A stretch of DNA of 64,000 nucleotides from Cellulophaga sp. L1A9 (GCF_009797025.1 NZ_CP047027.1:1922001-1986000), one strand, 5' to 3'. Counted from the stretch's first letter, positions 44,516 to 54,243 are shown. Notes: a model not told the origin generated them from the letters alone. Translations and numbers: made by a program.

Positions 44516-45748
44516 TTAAAGCTTATAGATCCATTCTTCAGGATTAAGTCGCGAAGTATCTTGGTATAAATAGAATTTTAATAAGGTTTGTTTATTTCCG
44601 GTATTGGTAAATACTTCCCCTAATTCAGCTTTCGCTTTTATGGTATCTCCCTTTTTTACATACACAGAGGATAGGTTGTAATAGGTACTAATATAGTTAC
44701 CATGTTTAATTTGTACTCCTTTATTTCCTCCTGGAACACTAATTACAGCAATTACTTCGCCTTCAAAAATAGCTCTAGCCTTAGCGCCTTGATCGGTTGC
44801 AATAATTACTCCGTTGTTTTGATGTTTAATTCCTGGGTAAACGGCATCATTGTACACACCAAATCCAATACTTTTAATTCCTTTTTCAACAGGCCAAATA
44901 AGTTTTCCTTTATTAGATGAAAAATTATTGGCAACAATTTTGGCTTCTGGGGTTAATACAAATTTATCAGACTTAGTGGTTACACCAGCCTTTTTATTAG
45001 AGCTCACAATAGCGCTTTTTATTAGACCCTCTATTTGTCGGTCTATTTTGCGGGCTTCTTTTTCTTTTTGCTTAATCGTAGCAGTATACTTACTCTCGTT
45101 TTTACGTATCGTACTCAAAAGATCATTTTGAGTTTTCTTTTCTTTTTCTAATTCCTTTTTTGCTATTGTGTTTTCCGCAATTAAATGATCTTTGGTTTTA
45201 CGCTGTTCTATGAGCGTTAAATTTAAGGTGTTTAGCTCTTCTGTTTTGGAAACAATTTGTTCGCCTTGTTCTTTTCTATACTTGGTATACTGCTTCATGT
45301 ACTGAAGCCTTTTAAAGCCCTGAAAGAAGCTTTCTGACGAAAGCAAGAACATTAGTCTACTCTGCTTAGATTTGTTCTGATAGGACTTCTGAATCATTAC
45401 AGCGTAGTCTTCCTTGAGCGTTGTTAGTTCATTCTTTAGCTTAGAAATGTTTCTAATGTTTGCATTTAATTGCCGGTTTAGTAGATTAGATTGTTCATTA
45501 GTAACCCGTATCAATTGTTGACGAACAGATATTTTCTTATCCAACGCATTCATTTGATCCAAAACATTGCCTTTCTCCTTTTTTTCTGCATAGAGAAGGC
45601 GGTTTATTTCACGTATTTCTTTTTGAAGTCTCTCTCGTTTGGCTTCCAGGTTTTTCTGCTCGGTGGTTTGTGAAAAACCCGTTTGCAGTCCAAAAAAGAG
45701 GAGCGCTAAAAAAACAAAAAGAAGGCGATATGTTTTGATTACAGGCAT
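44516..45748 (-). CDS. EnvC-like murein hydrolase activator (degenerate M23/LytM)
   Basis: 410 residues. The signal peptide ends near GFSQ (about 27). A long coiled coil (about 30-250) precedes the C-terminal LytM fold (about 285-410). The zinc ligands of active M23 enzymes are not in place: the HxxxD position reads GIKHQNNGVIIATDQG, and the final HxH position reads LKFYLYQ. That is as expected of EnvC, which activates amidases rather than cutting itself. It acts in the periplasm at division. It is the last gene of the flippase-dut-NTase-TPR-DUF4292 cluster and lies 1 bp from the previous frame. Confidence 0.85.
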   Translation of the reverse strand: MPVIKTYRLLFVFLALLFFGLQTGFSQTTEQKNLEAKRERLQKEIREINRLLYAEKKEKGNVLDQMNALDKKISVRQQLIRVTNEQSNLLNRQLNANIRNISKLKNELTTLKEDYAVMIQKSYQNKSKQSRLMFLLSSESFFQGFKRLQYMKQYTKYRKEQGEQIVSKTEELNTLNLTLIEQRKTKDHLIAENTIAKKELEKEKKTQNDLLSTIRKNESKYTATIKQKEKEARKIDRQIEGLIKSAIVSSNKKAGVTTKSDKFVLTPEAKIVANNFSSNKGKLIWPVEKGIKSIGFGVYNDAVYPGIKHQNNGVIIATDQGAKARAIFEGEVIAVISVPGGNKGVQIKHGNYISTYYNLSSVYVKKGDTIKAKAELGEVFTNTGNKQTLLKFYLYQDTSRLNPEEWIYKL

Positions 45749-45749
45749 A

Positions 45750-46514
45750 TTAATCTAAAATAATCTCTTTAAAGCCATTCGGGATATCATAAGGAAATTT
45801 TATTTTTCTATCAAATTCAATATTTTTATATTCAATTTCAATTAAACTTTGATTCCCATCCATAGCCGCGGAAATAGCAATTTCATTTGGTATTATTTTT
45901 TTATCAATCTCTTGATAATTGGTATAATTAATCTGTAACAAGCGCCCTTCCTTTGGTTGAGAAATCTGCTCCTTACTAATTCTAAAATATTTTGGTTCTA
46001 TTTGAAATAGAATTTTAAATAATTCTATAGCTTTTTTTGGTTGTAGCTGATAATTTTCATCTGCAATAGTGGTTTCGTATTTATCATCTCGCAAATTTAA
46101 AATCGCCTGACCTAATAATAAACTTTGTACTTTTTCGAAATCTAAATCGGTACCCAGTAGCTTACTTAAATACGAGAAGTCTCCATCAAAATAGGTATTG
46201 TCTAAGCGATTATAGAACGATACTCTTTCTGGGGTTATATATGCTTTTACTAGTCCAAGAGTCGCGCTAATCCAAATGGCTTTGTCTTTTTCCATACGAA
46301 GACTAACACTAAAGCCTTGTGAAGCGTTTTGGTCTTCATAATCAATTTTCATTTTGCCGGAAATTGTTTTAAAATCTAGCGCATTAGCATAATGTGCTTT
46401 GATGATGGATTTAGCGTTTAAATTTTCATTAACGGCACCACCTGTTACCACTTTTGTAGATTTACAAGAGACCACAGCAACAATTAGAAAACTATATATT
46501 ATTTTTTTTATCAC
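45750..46514 (-). CDS. DUF4292 family lipoprotein
   Basis: 254 residues. The signal ends in the lipobox VVSC (Cys17). The mature part is beta-rich (FKTISGKMKIDYEDQ, KAIWISATLGLVKAYITPER, VSFYNRLDNTYFDGDFSYLS), recalling LolA/LolB-like folds that carry lipids or lipoproteins, but the role is unknown. Conserved placement between a TPR protein and an EnvC-like protein supports an envelope function. Confidence 0.82.
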   Translation of the reverse strand: MIKKIIYSFLIVAVVSCKSTKVVTGGAVNENLNAKSIIKAHYANALDFKTISGKMKIDYEDQNASQGFSVSLRMEKDKAIWISATLGLVKAYITPERVSFYNRLDNTYFDGDFSYLSKLLGTDLDFEKVQSLLLGQAILNLRDDKYETTIADENYQLQPKKAIELFKILFQIEPKYFRISKEQISQPKEGRLLQINYTNYQEIDKKIIPNEIAISAAMDGNQSLIEIEYKNIEFDRKIKFPYDIPNGFKEIILD

Positions 46515-46526
46515 GCGTATTATATT

Positions 46527-47474
46527 TTAAAATCCAGGTTTTATTTTTCTCAGGTACATGTTTGCCTTAGCTGCATTATGAATTCCATTGTAGGCAACAG
46601 AAAGCTCTTTGTTTATTTTGTTAGCTAAGCTGATGTCATCTAACATATAATCTAGGGATTCTTCCAATATAGCAATAGCTTCTCTATATTTTTTTTTATG
46701 GTTTAAAGCTAGGCCTCTAGTGTAATAGAAGTACGGTTGGGCAGGATAATTCTGTAAAGCTTCTTTAGAGATGGTATCTAGAATGATATAGTTTTTATTT
46801 CGTATTAAATTAGAAATATAATTTTTATAATGTTCAATAGACCCACTTTCTGTGTTTCTAGTACCACTAGAAACGGTAGTGCTATAGCTGTATGTTTCGC
46901 TATTTTCTTCTTGCTCCTTTATACCTGCTCTAATCTTAGCGTACAAGTTTTCTGTGAATTTAGATGTTTCTAATGAATTTAAAATAGTAAGGGCACCTTT
47001 GTAATTTTGTATTTGGTAATACACGAGTGCTAAATTCTTTTTAAGGGAGAGGTTTTCAAACGGTATTTGAGATTCTACAGAGTTGATACCATCATGCCTT
47101 AATTGTAAAATGCGCACTAAGCTCTGTAAAAACCAATAATTTTCCGGATCACTATTTACTGCATTTATGGCATGTTCTTGAGCAAGGTCTAATTGTTTTG
47201 TTTCAAGAAATACTTGCGCAAGTTCATGATCTATTGCCTTTGCTTCGGGATCAATATTTTTACAGTCTAAAAATAGATTGATGGCTTTGTCGTAATTTTC
47301 AATGCCTTTTTGTTTCAAGCCTTCAAAGAATTTTTCTTGAAAATCATCGGAGTATTCTTCTAGATATAGATCAGCACTTTCTTTATCACTATCTATTGGT
47401 TTTTGTGCAATACTTGGGCTAGAGATCATAAAAATCCCCATAACACTATAAGCAAGCAAAAACTTTCTTTTCAT
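46527..47474 (-). CDS. Tetratricopeptide repeat protein, exported
   Basis: 315 residues with a signal peptide (ending near SIAQ). TPR-like helix pairs include GLKQKGIENYDKAINLFLDC, ELAQVFLETKQLDLAQEHAI, LALVYYQIQNYKGALTIL and TRGLALNHKKKYREAIAILE. It is periplasmic, probably a scaffold. It is in the envelope cluster, 12 bp before the DUF4292 gene. Confidence 0.82.
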   Translation of the reverse strand: MKRKFLLAYSVMGIFMISSPSIAQKPIDSDKESADLYLEEYSDDFQEKFFEGLKQKGIENYDKAINLFLDCKNIDPEAKAIDHELAQVFLETKQLDLAQEHAINAVNSDPENYWFLQSLVRILQLRHDGINSVESQIPFENLSLKKNLALVYYQIQNYKGALTILNSLETSKFTENLYAKIRAGIKEQEENSETYSYSTTVSSGTRNTESGSIEHYKNYISNLIRNKNYIILDTISKEALQNYPAQPYFYYTRGLALNHKKKYREAIAILEESLDYMLDDISLANKINKELSVAYNGIHNAAKANMYLRKIKPGF

Positions 47475-47539
47475 ATGTTTTAGTACAAGTTAGCCTTCCG
47501 TGTTCAAGAGAAGGCTAATGTTGTTTATTTTTAATGTGA

Positions 47540-48556
47540 CTATTCTAAAACAGAATAATCACCAATACTTATCGACTCAAAATCTCCGTTGAATACAACA
47601 TGATTTCCTATCATAGCATTATCTAAGTTAGCGTTTGAAATCTTAGTATTCGTTTGTATTAAGCTATTCTTAACAGTTGAGTTTTCTATTGTTGTATTAG
47701 CTCCAATGGAAACAAAGGGGCCAACAGTAGAATCTTTTAAGACTACATTTTCTCCAATAAAGCAAGGTTCAATGATGTTTGCGTTTTCTAGTTTGGCTGA
47801 TTTAGCTATTAATGGTTCGCCATCTTTTTCTAAAAAACCTAACATGCGTTGGTTGGTTTCTATCGTAACCGCTTTGTTGCCACAGTCCATCCACTCTGTT
47901 ACGGCACCTGTTTTGAATACTTTGCCATTGGCCATCATGCGTTTAATACCATCATTAATCTGATATTCTCCTCCATGGATGATGTTGTTATCTAATACAT
48001 ATTGTAATTCTTTTTTAAGAACTGCAACATCTTTAAAATAATAGATGCCAATTACGGCCTGATCGCTTACAAAGGTCTCAGGTTTTTCAACTAATTCTAT
48101 AATTTCATTTTTATCGTTTAGGTTTACGACACCATACGCAGATGGGTTTTCAACCCTTTTTGTCCAAATAACACTATCTGCATCTTTGTCTAAATCAAAG
48201 TCGGCACGGATTAATGTATCTGCATATGCGATAACAGCTGGTCCGCTAAGGGATGGTTCCGCACACATAATGGCATGTCCGGTACCTTTAGGGTCTAATT
48301 GACGGTAAATACTTGGTTTTGCACCTAATTCTACGGCCAATGCTTTTAAACTCTCTACCACATCATCTCCGAAAAATGCTGGATCGCCTAAAATAAAAGC
48401 AATTTCTTCTATAGGTTGATTTAATACACCAACGATGTCAGAAACTAATCGGTGTACAATAGGTTTTCCGGCAACCGGAATTAATGGCTTTGGAACTGTT
48501 AAACTATGTGGTCTTAATCGTGATCCACGACCAGCCATGGGAACAATAATTTTCAT
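47540..48556 (-). CDS. Sugar-phosphate nucleotidyltransferase with left-handed beta-helix tail
   Basis: 338 residues. The N-terminal NTP-transferase signature is IVPMAGRGSRLRPHSLTVPK, ending in the catalytic PKPL and PVAGKPI (about 5-32). Hexapeptide repeats (FIGENVVLKDSTVGPFVSIG and similar) form a C-terminal left-handed helix. It activates a sugar-1-phosphate with an NTP in the cytoplasm. The exact sugar is unknown. The adjacent flippase suggests surface polysaccharide or cell wall synthesis. Confidence 0.87.
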   Translation of the reverse strand: MKIIVPMAGRGSRLRPHSLTVPKPLIPVAGKPIVHRLVSDIVGVLNQPIEEIAFILGDPAFFGDDVVESLKALAVELGAKPSIYRQLDPKGTGHAIMCAEPSLSGPAVIAYADTLIRADFDLDKDADSVIWTKRVENPSAYGVVNLNDKNEIIELVEKPETFVSDQAVIGIYYFKDVAVLKKELQYVLDNNIIHGGEYQINDGIKRMMANGKVFKTGAVTEWMDCGNKAVTIETNQRMLGFLEKDGEPLIAKSAKLENANIIEPCFIGENVVLKDSTVGPFVSIGANTTIENSTVKNSLIQTNTKISNANLDNAMIGNHVVFNGDFESISIGDYSVLE

Positions 48557-48667
48557 GTTTTTAATATATCAACTAAGTTAATGATTGTGTTTTATACTTG
48601 GTAGCAATTATAATACCATAAAATTCAACGTCTTATTTACAATTTTGTTACACGAACAGCGTCTTAT

Positions 48668-49102
48668 TTATTTTACACCCGTACTACCAAAACCACCTTC
48701 ACCTCTTTTTGTTTCAGATAATTCTTCTACGAGTTTCCATACTGCACGCTCGTGTTTCGCGATTACTAATTGCGCAATTCTTTCCCCATTTTCAATGGTA
48801 AAAGGTTCCTTAGAAAGGTTTACTAAAATCACTCCAATTTCTCCTCTATAGTCGGCATCAATTGTTCCAGGTGCGTTTAATACTGTAACTCCTTTTTTCG
48901 CTGCCAAACCACTTCTGGGTCTCACTTGAGCTTCAAAACCAACGGGTAGTTCTATGAATAGTCCTGTTTTTACGATGGTACGCTCAAGGGGTGCCAAGGT
49001 AATTGCTTTTTGTACATGAGCACGAAGATCCATACCTGCAGATGCCCCAGTTTCATAATGTGGTAATTCGTGGTTGGAGGTATTAATTATTTTTATTTCC
49101 AT
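48668..49102 (-). CDS. dut: Deoxyuridine 5'-triphosphate nucleotidohydrolase
   Basis: 144 residues, normal for trimeric dUTPase. All five motifs are visible: AGMDLRAH (I), [12 protein letters not shown] (II), [14 protein letters not shown] (III), NGERIAQLV (IV) and [10 protein letters not shown] (V). It turns dUTP into dUMP and pyrophosphate, keeping uracil out of DNA. It lies 34 bp after the flippase gene. Confidence 0.96.
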   Translation of the reverse strand: MEIKIINTSNHELPHYETGASAGMDLRAHVQKAITLAPLERTIVKTGLFIELPVGFEAQVRPRSGLAAKKGVTVLNAPGTIDADYRGEIGVILVNLSKEPFTIENGERIAQLVIAKHERAVWKLVEELSETKRGEGGFGSTGVK

Positions 49103-49136
49103 GTAACGATATCTTGTAGTGAACTATAAGTTGTTA

Positions 49137-50603
49137 TTATTTTTTATTAGAGATTATTTGTCTGATTTTTTCATTTTCAAGTTTATAAACTAATCCTAGA
49201 AAAATAATGAATAGGATAATCCCAATTACTAAATTTCGGTCAAAGATATAAAATGATATGATAGACAAGAGAATAGATAAGCCAAGATAAAATCCAATTT
49301 TTCGCATATTATATGGAATTGGATAATGTTTTTTTCCAATCCAATAGGATAAGACCATCATTGTTCCATATGCCATTACTGTGGCAATGGCAGATGCCAT
49401 ATATCCCCAAAAAGGTATGGCTATAAAATTTATTGCTAATGTTATTATTGCTCCTATTACAGAAATGAATGCCCCATAGCGTGTTTTGTCTGTCACTTTA
49501 TACCATACAGATAAGTTGTGATAGATGCCTAAGAAAAAACTGGCAAGAATAAGTAAAGGAACTACGGGCATTGCTTCCCAATAAGATTCATTTCGTATGA
49601 TTAGTTCTTTTAAAACATCTGAAAATACAATGACACCAAGAAGTATGATGCTTCCCAAGATCACAAAATAATTTGTGATTTGGGCATAGGCTTTTTGTGG
49701 ATTTTCGGAATTAGAGTGGCTAAAAAAGAAAGGTTCTATTCCTAATCTAAAACCTGTAGCAAAAAGGGTCATAAATACCGCTAGCTTGTAACAAGCAGAG
49801 TATTTTCCAACTTCAGATGCTGCAATATTTTCTGGCAATAAACGCTCTAATAAAATACGATCAAAAACTTCATTAATGGTAAATGCGATACCCGCTATTA
49901 GAATAGGCCAGGCATATTTTATCATCTTCTTCCATAGTTCTTTATCAAAAGCATAATTGTTTTTCCAATAGAGCTGAAGCATTAATAGTAAAGTAATAGC
50001 ACTTGCTATTAAGTTTGATATAAAAATGTAGGAGATTTGAAAATCTGGCTTATACATCCAAGCTAGGGAGCTTTCAGGGTTTTTTGCAATAAGCTCAGGA
50101 AGGTAGATTAAGAAAAGGACATTCAACCCTAAATATACGGCTACATTTCCAATTTTAATTAAAGCATAATGTAACGATTTTTCTGTTGCACGTAACCAAG
50201 AAAATGGAATGATGACCAAGGCATCTAATGCTAAAATATAAATAGCATAATTAATGTATTTTACATCAATTTCGCTCCATAGTGCTAAGTAATTTCTTAG
50301 AAATAAAGCAAGAATGAAAAATAGAGTGGTTGAAACGAGTATGGAAATTAGAGAGGTGGAAATAACCTTATCTTTATCTTCTGCTTTGTAGAAAAATCTA
50401 AAAAAAGACGTTTCCATTCCATAAGCTAGGAAGACATTGAATATGGCGATATAAGAAAAAATAACAGATATTTCGCCATATAGTGCCGGGTCTGGCATAA
50501 CAGCGGTATACAAAGGAACCAAAATAAACGAAAGCATTCTGGGTAGCACAGTAGCTAGGCCATATACAAAGGTCTGTTTAAATAGTTTTTTAAATGGGTT
50601 CAA
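49137..50603 (-). CDS. Polysaccharide flippase (Wzx/MATE-like, MVF superfamily)
   Basis: 488 residues with about 14 hydrophobic segments throughout. The N-terminus KLFKQTFVYGLATVLPRMLSF is typical of O-antigen or lipid II flippases. It flips lipid-linked sugars across the inner membrane. The cargo is unknown. It is the first gene of the cluster that continues with dut and the nucleotidyltransferase. Confidence 0.88.
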   Translation of the reverse strand: MNPFKKLFKQTFVYGLATVLPRMLSFILVPLYTAVMPDPALYGEISVIFSYIAIFNVFLAYGMETSFFRFFYKAEDKDKVISTSLISILVSTTLFFILALFLRNYLALWSEIDVKYINYAIYILALDALVIIPFSWLRATEKSLHYALIKIGNVAVYLGLNVLFLIYLPELIAKNPESSLAWMYKPDFQISYIFISNLIASAITLLLMLQLYWKNNYAFDKELWKKMIKYAWPILIAGIAFTINEVFDRILLERLLPENIAASEVGKYSACYKLAVFMTLFATGFRLGIEPFFFSHSNSENPQKAYAQITNYFVILGSIILLGVIVFSDVLKELIIRNESYWEAMPVVPLLILASFFLGIYHNLSVWYKVTDKTRYGAFISVIGAIITLAINFIAIPFWGYMASAIATVMAYGTMMVLSYWIGKKHYPIPYNMRKIGFYLGLSILLSIISFYIFDRNLVIGIILFIIFLGLVYKLENEKIRQIISNKK

Positions 50604-50654
50604 CCTGTGAAAAATTAGGCGTTAAAAGTAGGTATTAAAACGCTCTCTTCAAAG

Positions 50655-51173
50655 TTAGTTCCTTGGTTTACTTGAATATATTAAAGCTTGCTTTTCTTTA
50701 ATTCCGGTAATTTTGGTGTATTTAACTTTTTTTCCATCCTCTTCGATATAGGAAAGCACCGCTTCATCGTCATTTAATTCATAAGGATATTCAGTTACAG
50801 GCTCTTTTTTTAGGTGAGGGGGTTGGTTGCCCACTTCTTTCCTTGGATCTGCATGCATGATAATATCTGGTCTTGGAATTTTTTTGGTTTCAATTTTTGC
50901 GCTCACAAACTGTTTGCCGGCTATAATCTCTTTTTTCACGGTCGTTACATGTCCCCTAAAATAAAGGTGTTGAAAAGATACATTTTCATCCATAATTTGC
51001 GTGATAGGAAAGATAACCGTTATTCCAGTAGCACTTTCTTCTTTGCCGCCAATCCATTTTTGACACGTAGGCTCTTCAATAACAAAAGGAGGTTCTTGTT
51101 GTAATTTCTTCTGTGAAGCACAGCTACCAAGTCCAATTAGAGCAATGAAAGAGATGTATATTAAGTTTTTCAT
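50655..51173 (-). CDS. Hypothetical lipoprotein
   Basis: 172 residues. The signal peptide ends in GLGSC (Cys18). The mature protein has CQKWIGGKEESATGITVIFP with one further Cys, then beta-rich and charged sequence and a basic C-terminus. I recognise no family. It lies 52 bp upstream of the flippase and may be transcribed with it. It is probably envelope-anchored. Confidence 0.65.
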   Translation of the reverse strand: MKNLIYISFIALIGLGSCASQKKLQQEPPFVIEEPTCQKWIGGKEESATGITVIFPITQIMDENVSFQHLYFRGHVTTVKKEIIAGKQFVSAKIETKKIPRPDIIMHADPRKEVGNQPPHLKKEPVTEYPYELNDDEAVLSYIEEDGKKVKYTKITGIKEKQALIYSSKPRN

Positions 51174-51270
51174 TTTTAATGGTTTAAATTATGTTACTAC
51201 ACGAATATATTCAAAAGTGATGCCAATAGGACTAGCTACTTAAGTTTTTAGTATTAAATTCTTTTATCGA

Positions 51271-51825
51271 CTACTGTTTCAATTCTTTTATGATGTTAAG
51301 TTCGTTTGCTATTTGTTGGTATATAAAAGTGCCTAATACAATCATAATGATGGGAAATGAAATAATAATATAAAGAAAAAATCCGTAAGATAAATTTTCT
51401 TTAAAAGATGGCAATAAGAGAACAAAGCCTAATATATATGCTAGGATCAAAACTGGAGTCCATATAAAATGTATTGTTTTACGCTCTTGATAATACAAGT
51501 TTACATTTTTCTTGTATAGACTTGCCTCTGCATCTAATTCTAACATATTTAGTTTTTTTGTGCTTAGCACCTCTAATAGTATTCTTATCACTAATGCCGT
51601 GATCATCACAGCCAGTCCAAATGCGGTCATACTATGGTTATATGCTGCTATATACATAAAGAAGGCTAAAAGAATACCTACTGTAATCGCTAATATTACA
51701 TTAGTTATTTTTTGCTTTTTCTTAATGGAGCTCACCTTTTCTAGGATGGCTTTATACCCTTCCTTAGGGGGGGCTTTTATTTCTTGCTTTCCCCATTGTG
51801 TTTTTAGATCTTCAAATGCTGTCAT
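51271..51825 (-). CDS. Membrane protein, likely anti-sigma factor of the adjacent ECF gene
   Basis: 184 residues from ATG 51825, whose ATGA overlaps the sigma stop (4 bp), a strong sign of translational coupling. An earlier in-frame ATG (51837) lies inside the sigma gene. It has a cytoplasmic N-terminus with MTAFEDLKTQWGKQE. Four hydrophobic segments (about 39-57, 63-85, 121-140 and 146-168) follow. No zinc motif (HxxxCxxC) is present, so it is not a ZAS-type factor. The role is inferred from the coupling. Confidence 0.68.
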   Translation of the reverse strand: MTAFEDLKTQWGKQEIKAPPKEGYKAILEKVSSIKKKQKITNVILAITVGILLAFFMYIAAYNHSMTAFGLAVMITALVIRILLEVLSTKKLNMLELDAEASLYKKNVNLYYQERKTIHFIWTPVLILAYILGFVLLLPSFKENLSYGFFLYIIISFPIIMIVLGTFIYQQIANELNIIKELKQ

Positions 51826-52313
51826 TTTTGTACACATTTAGTTAATTCATTCTTTATTCTGTGAACCCGGATTCGGATAGCCTCGTGACTTATGCCCATG
51901 ATACTTGCAATTTCCTTTTGTGGAATTCCCTCTAGTTCTAATAAGATGATGCTCTTATTGTCTTTACTAAGTAGATCGATACAATGGTATAGTGCTTTAA
52001 AGTTATTTTCGGTGTTATGTGTTTCGTTTTCTGGTGTTCTTACTTCATCCGTGCTCATTATTTTTGATAGCGGAATGCTTCTTTTTTTTCTCAAACTTAC
52101 CAGGCAGGTATTCACCGTTATTCTGTAAATCCAAGTAGAAATTGAAGCATCATTTCGGAAGGACGGAAGATGTTCCCAAACTTTAATAAATACTTCTTGG
52201 GCAAAATCACTAGCGAGCATATGATCACCCGAGGCGTAACCCATACACATTCTGTATACCTTTGGATGGTTTTCGTGGTAAATAGCTTTAAAATGGGCTT
52301 CTAAATGCGTCAT
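51822..52313 (-). CDS. ECF-type RNA polymerase sigma factor
   Basis: 163 residues. Region 2 has SDFAQEVFIKVWEHLPSFRN and STWIYRITVN. Region 4 has LELEGIPQKEIASIMGISHE with the helix-turn-helix. It starts 6 bp after the alpha/beta hydrolase gene ends and overlaps the next gene by the ATGA. The hydrolase, sigma and anti-sigma form one unit. Confidence 0.91.
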   Translation of the reverse strand: MTHLEAHFKAIYHENHPKVYRMCMGYASGDHMLASDFAQEVFIKVWEHLPSFRNDASISTWIYRITVNTCLVSLRKKRSIPLSKIMSTDEVRTPENETHNTENNFKALYHCIDLLSKDNKSIILLELEGIPQKEIASIMGISHEAIRIRVHRIKNELTKCVQK

Positions 52314-52319
52314 ACGGGA

Positions 52320-53156
52320 TTATAATGCCAATCTAATTTCCTTTAATAGCCATTGGGGCTGGTCAAACATAATAAAATGTGCAGACTTACCTGCGAATTT
52401 AAGGGTATAGTCCTTTAGGTTTTTATATTGTTCTTCATATGTTTTCTTAACGGTTTCTTCCCCGTAGGGTTGTGTTGCTGCTAAAATAGTTATTGGGGTT
52501 TTTACTGTGGCAATCGTGTCCCTTAGATCTAGTTTCAATAAATCCGTGTAGCTATTTACATAGGTAGTTCTATCTGCTTGCACCATCCAATCTATAATTT
52601 GTTGTCTTTTAGTGGCGTGCAATGTCATGCCTTGTGCCATTTGCATAGCCATCTTTTCAAATTCTTCGGATTCCATTTTTAAGAGTTGTGTGTTGTAGGG
52701 ATTGTCATAGCTTATGTATTCACTTTTAAAATTAGGCATCATTAATGCTCCTGTAGAAGCTAATGCATCGATTAAGATTACTTTGGAAAATTGTGTTTTT
52801 TCAGAAGCCATCCAAAGTGCTAAAGTGCCACCAAGACTATGTCCTATTGCTATGGGGTCTTTTAGTTTCTTAGCTGTAATATATGTTGATACGCCATTCT
52901 TTATTTCTGAGAACCAAGGAGCTTCAATAGCGGGTACATTACCGAATCCCGCAAAGGTGAATACATGGCATTCGTAATTTTTAGACAAGTCCTGAACTAC
53001 ATCATCCCAAACGGCTCCTGTACAGGTAAATCCTGGGAATAATAAGAGAGGCTTTCCTTTCCCAGATACTTCTACTTTAAATGGGTATTCTTGTGCGTTT
53101 AAGGTTACGCTTACATGGAGTGCTAAAAGGGCAACTAGTAATTTTAAATTCATCAT
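52320..53156 (-). CDS. Secreted alpha/beta hydrolase
   Basis: 278 residues. A signal peptide ends near LNAQ (about 21). The oxyanion region is LLLFPGFTCTG and the nucleophile elbow is GHSLGG (Ser107). A probable catalytic His lies near the C-terminus in GKSAHFIMFDQP. It acts on an ester or related bond in the periplasm or beyond. The substrate is unknown. It is the first gene of the sigma/anti-sigma unit. Confidence 0.87.
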   Translation of the reverse strand: MMNLKLLVALLALHVSVTLNAQEYPFKVEVSGKGKPLLLFPGFTCTGAVWDDVVQDLSKNYECHVFTFAGFGNVPAIEAPWFSEIKNGVSTYITAKKLKDPIAIGHSLGGTLALWMASEKTQFSKVILIDALASTGALMMPNFKSEYISYDNPYNTQLLKMESEEFEKMAMQMAQGMTLHATKRQQIIDWMVQADRTTYVNSYTDLLKLDLRDTIATVKTPITILAATQPYGEETVKKTYEEQYKNLKDYTLKFAGKSAHFIMFDQPQWLLKEIRLAL

Positions 53157-53235
53157 GAGATTTTTAGTTATTTACCCTTTAGATTCAATGGTTTAAAAAT
53201 GTTACATCATTTCATAATATTTATTTTTTACGCAT

Positions 53236-53262
53236 AAAAAAACCCCGCTAAAAGCGAGGTTT
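53236..53262 (-). terminator. Terminator of the porW-atp operon
   Basis: Read on the minus strand, AACCTCGCT pairs with AGCGGGGTT (one G-U pair) around a 3-nt loop and is followed by seven T residues. The plus-strand version has a C-A mismatch in the stem, so the element is oriented for the minus-strand operon. Confidence 0.75.
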
Positions 53263-53305
53263 TCTAAAAGTGTTTGTAAGTTCTATTAGCCCGTGTAGTT
53301 ATACT

Positions 53306-53388
53306 GTCTAACTATTTTAAGCTTCCGCATTAATTAAATTTGACTTCACTATCGTTCCGTCTAATTGTTTAAAGCTTGCGCATTAATT
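53306..53388 (-). repeat. Imperfect 30-bp direct repeat overlapping the end of atpG
   Basis: 53306-53335 and 53359-53388 (53-bp offset) match at 26 of 30 positions. The second copy includes the atpG stop codon and last codon; the first lies just outside the gene. Confidence 0.6.
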
Positions 53389-54243
53389 GCTTAATGCTTC
53401 AGCACCACCAACAATTTCTAATATTTCATTAGTAATTGCGGCTTGTCTTGCTTTGTTATATGTCAGTTTTAACTGATCTCTTAATTCTGTTGCGTTATCT
53501 GTTGCTTTATGCATTGCGGTCATACGCGCTCCGTGCTCACTAGCAAAAGAATCTCTAATCCCTTTGTATAATTGTGTTTTTAGTGATTTTGGAATTAATT
53601 GTTCTACAATTTCAAATTTCGATGGTTCATAAACATAATCTGCACTAGAAGCTTCTTCTCCAGAAATAGGGACAATTGGCAAAAATTGCTCAGTCATTAT
53701 GATTTGAGTAGCGGCATTCTTGAACTTGTTGTAGACAATTTCGATTTTATCGTAAGTACCATTTGTGAATAGTGCCATTAATTCTTCGGCAATAAGAGCT
53801 ACATTGTCAAAGTTTAATTCATCGTAAACCTTGCTATGGTTTTCGATAACGGTATATTTCTTTCTAAGAATATCGTTAGCTTTCTTTCCAATAGCCATGA
53901 AATCAACTTGTTTTCCAGCGTAAGTTTGGTTGGCTAAAACCATGCTTTGCTTGATCACGTTGGTGTTAAAAGCACCACACAAACCTCTATTTGAAGTTAT
54001 GGATACCACTAAAACTTTATTCACCTCGCGGTTTTGAGCATAGACACTACCAGCATCGCCTTCAAGACTTGCACTTAAACTCTGTAAAAGTTCAGTAAGC
54101 TTATCTGAATAGGGGCGCATAGCAGTAATAGCATCTTGTGCTTTTTTCAATTTTGCAGCAGATACCATTTTCATGGCACTGGTAATCTGCATCGTTGAAG
54201 AAACTGATGCTATTCTATTACGTATTTCTTTTAAGTTTGCCAT
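53383..54243 (-). CDS. atpG: F1Fo ATP synthase gamma subunit
   Basis: 286 residues. The N-terminal helix MANLKEIRNRIASVSSTMQITSAM and the C-terminal helix RMTAMHKATDNATEL form the rotor shaft. SNRGLCGAFN is the Rossmann-like core. It couples rotation to catalysis in alpha3beta3. It is the last gene of the operon; the beta and epsilon genes do not follow. Confidence 0.97.
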   Translation of the reverse strand: MANLKEIRNRIASVSSTMQITSAMKMVSAAKLKKAQDAITAMRPYSDKLTELLQSLSASLEGDAGSVYAQNREVNKVLVVSITSNRGLCGAFNTNVIKQSMVLANQTYAGKQVDFMAIGKKANDILRKKYTVIENHSKVYDELNFDNVALIAEELMALFTNGTYDKIEIVYNKFKNAATQIIMTEQFLPIVPISGEEASSADYVYEPSKFEIVEQLIPKSLKTQLYKGIRDSFASEHGARMTAMHKATDNATELRDQLKLTYNKARQAAITNEILEIVGGAEALSN

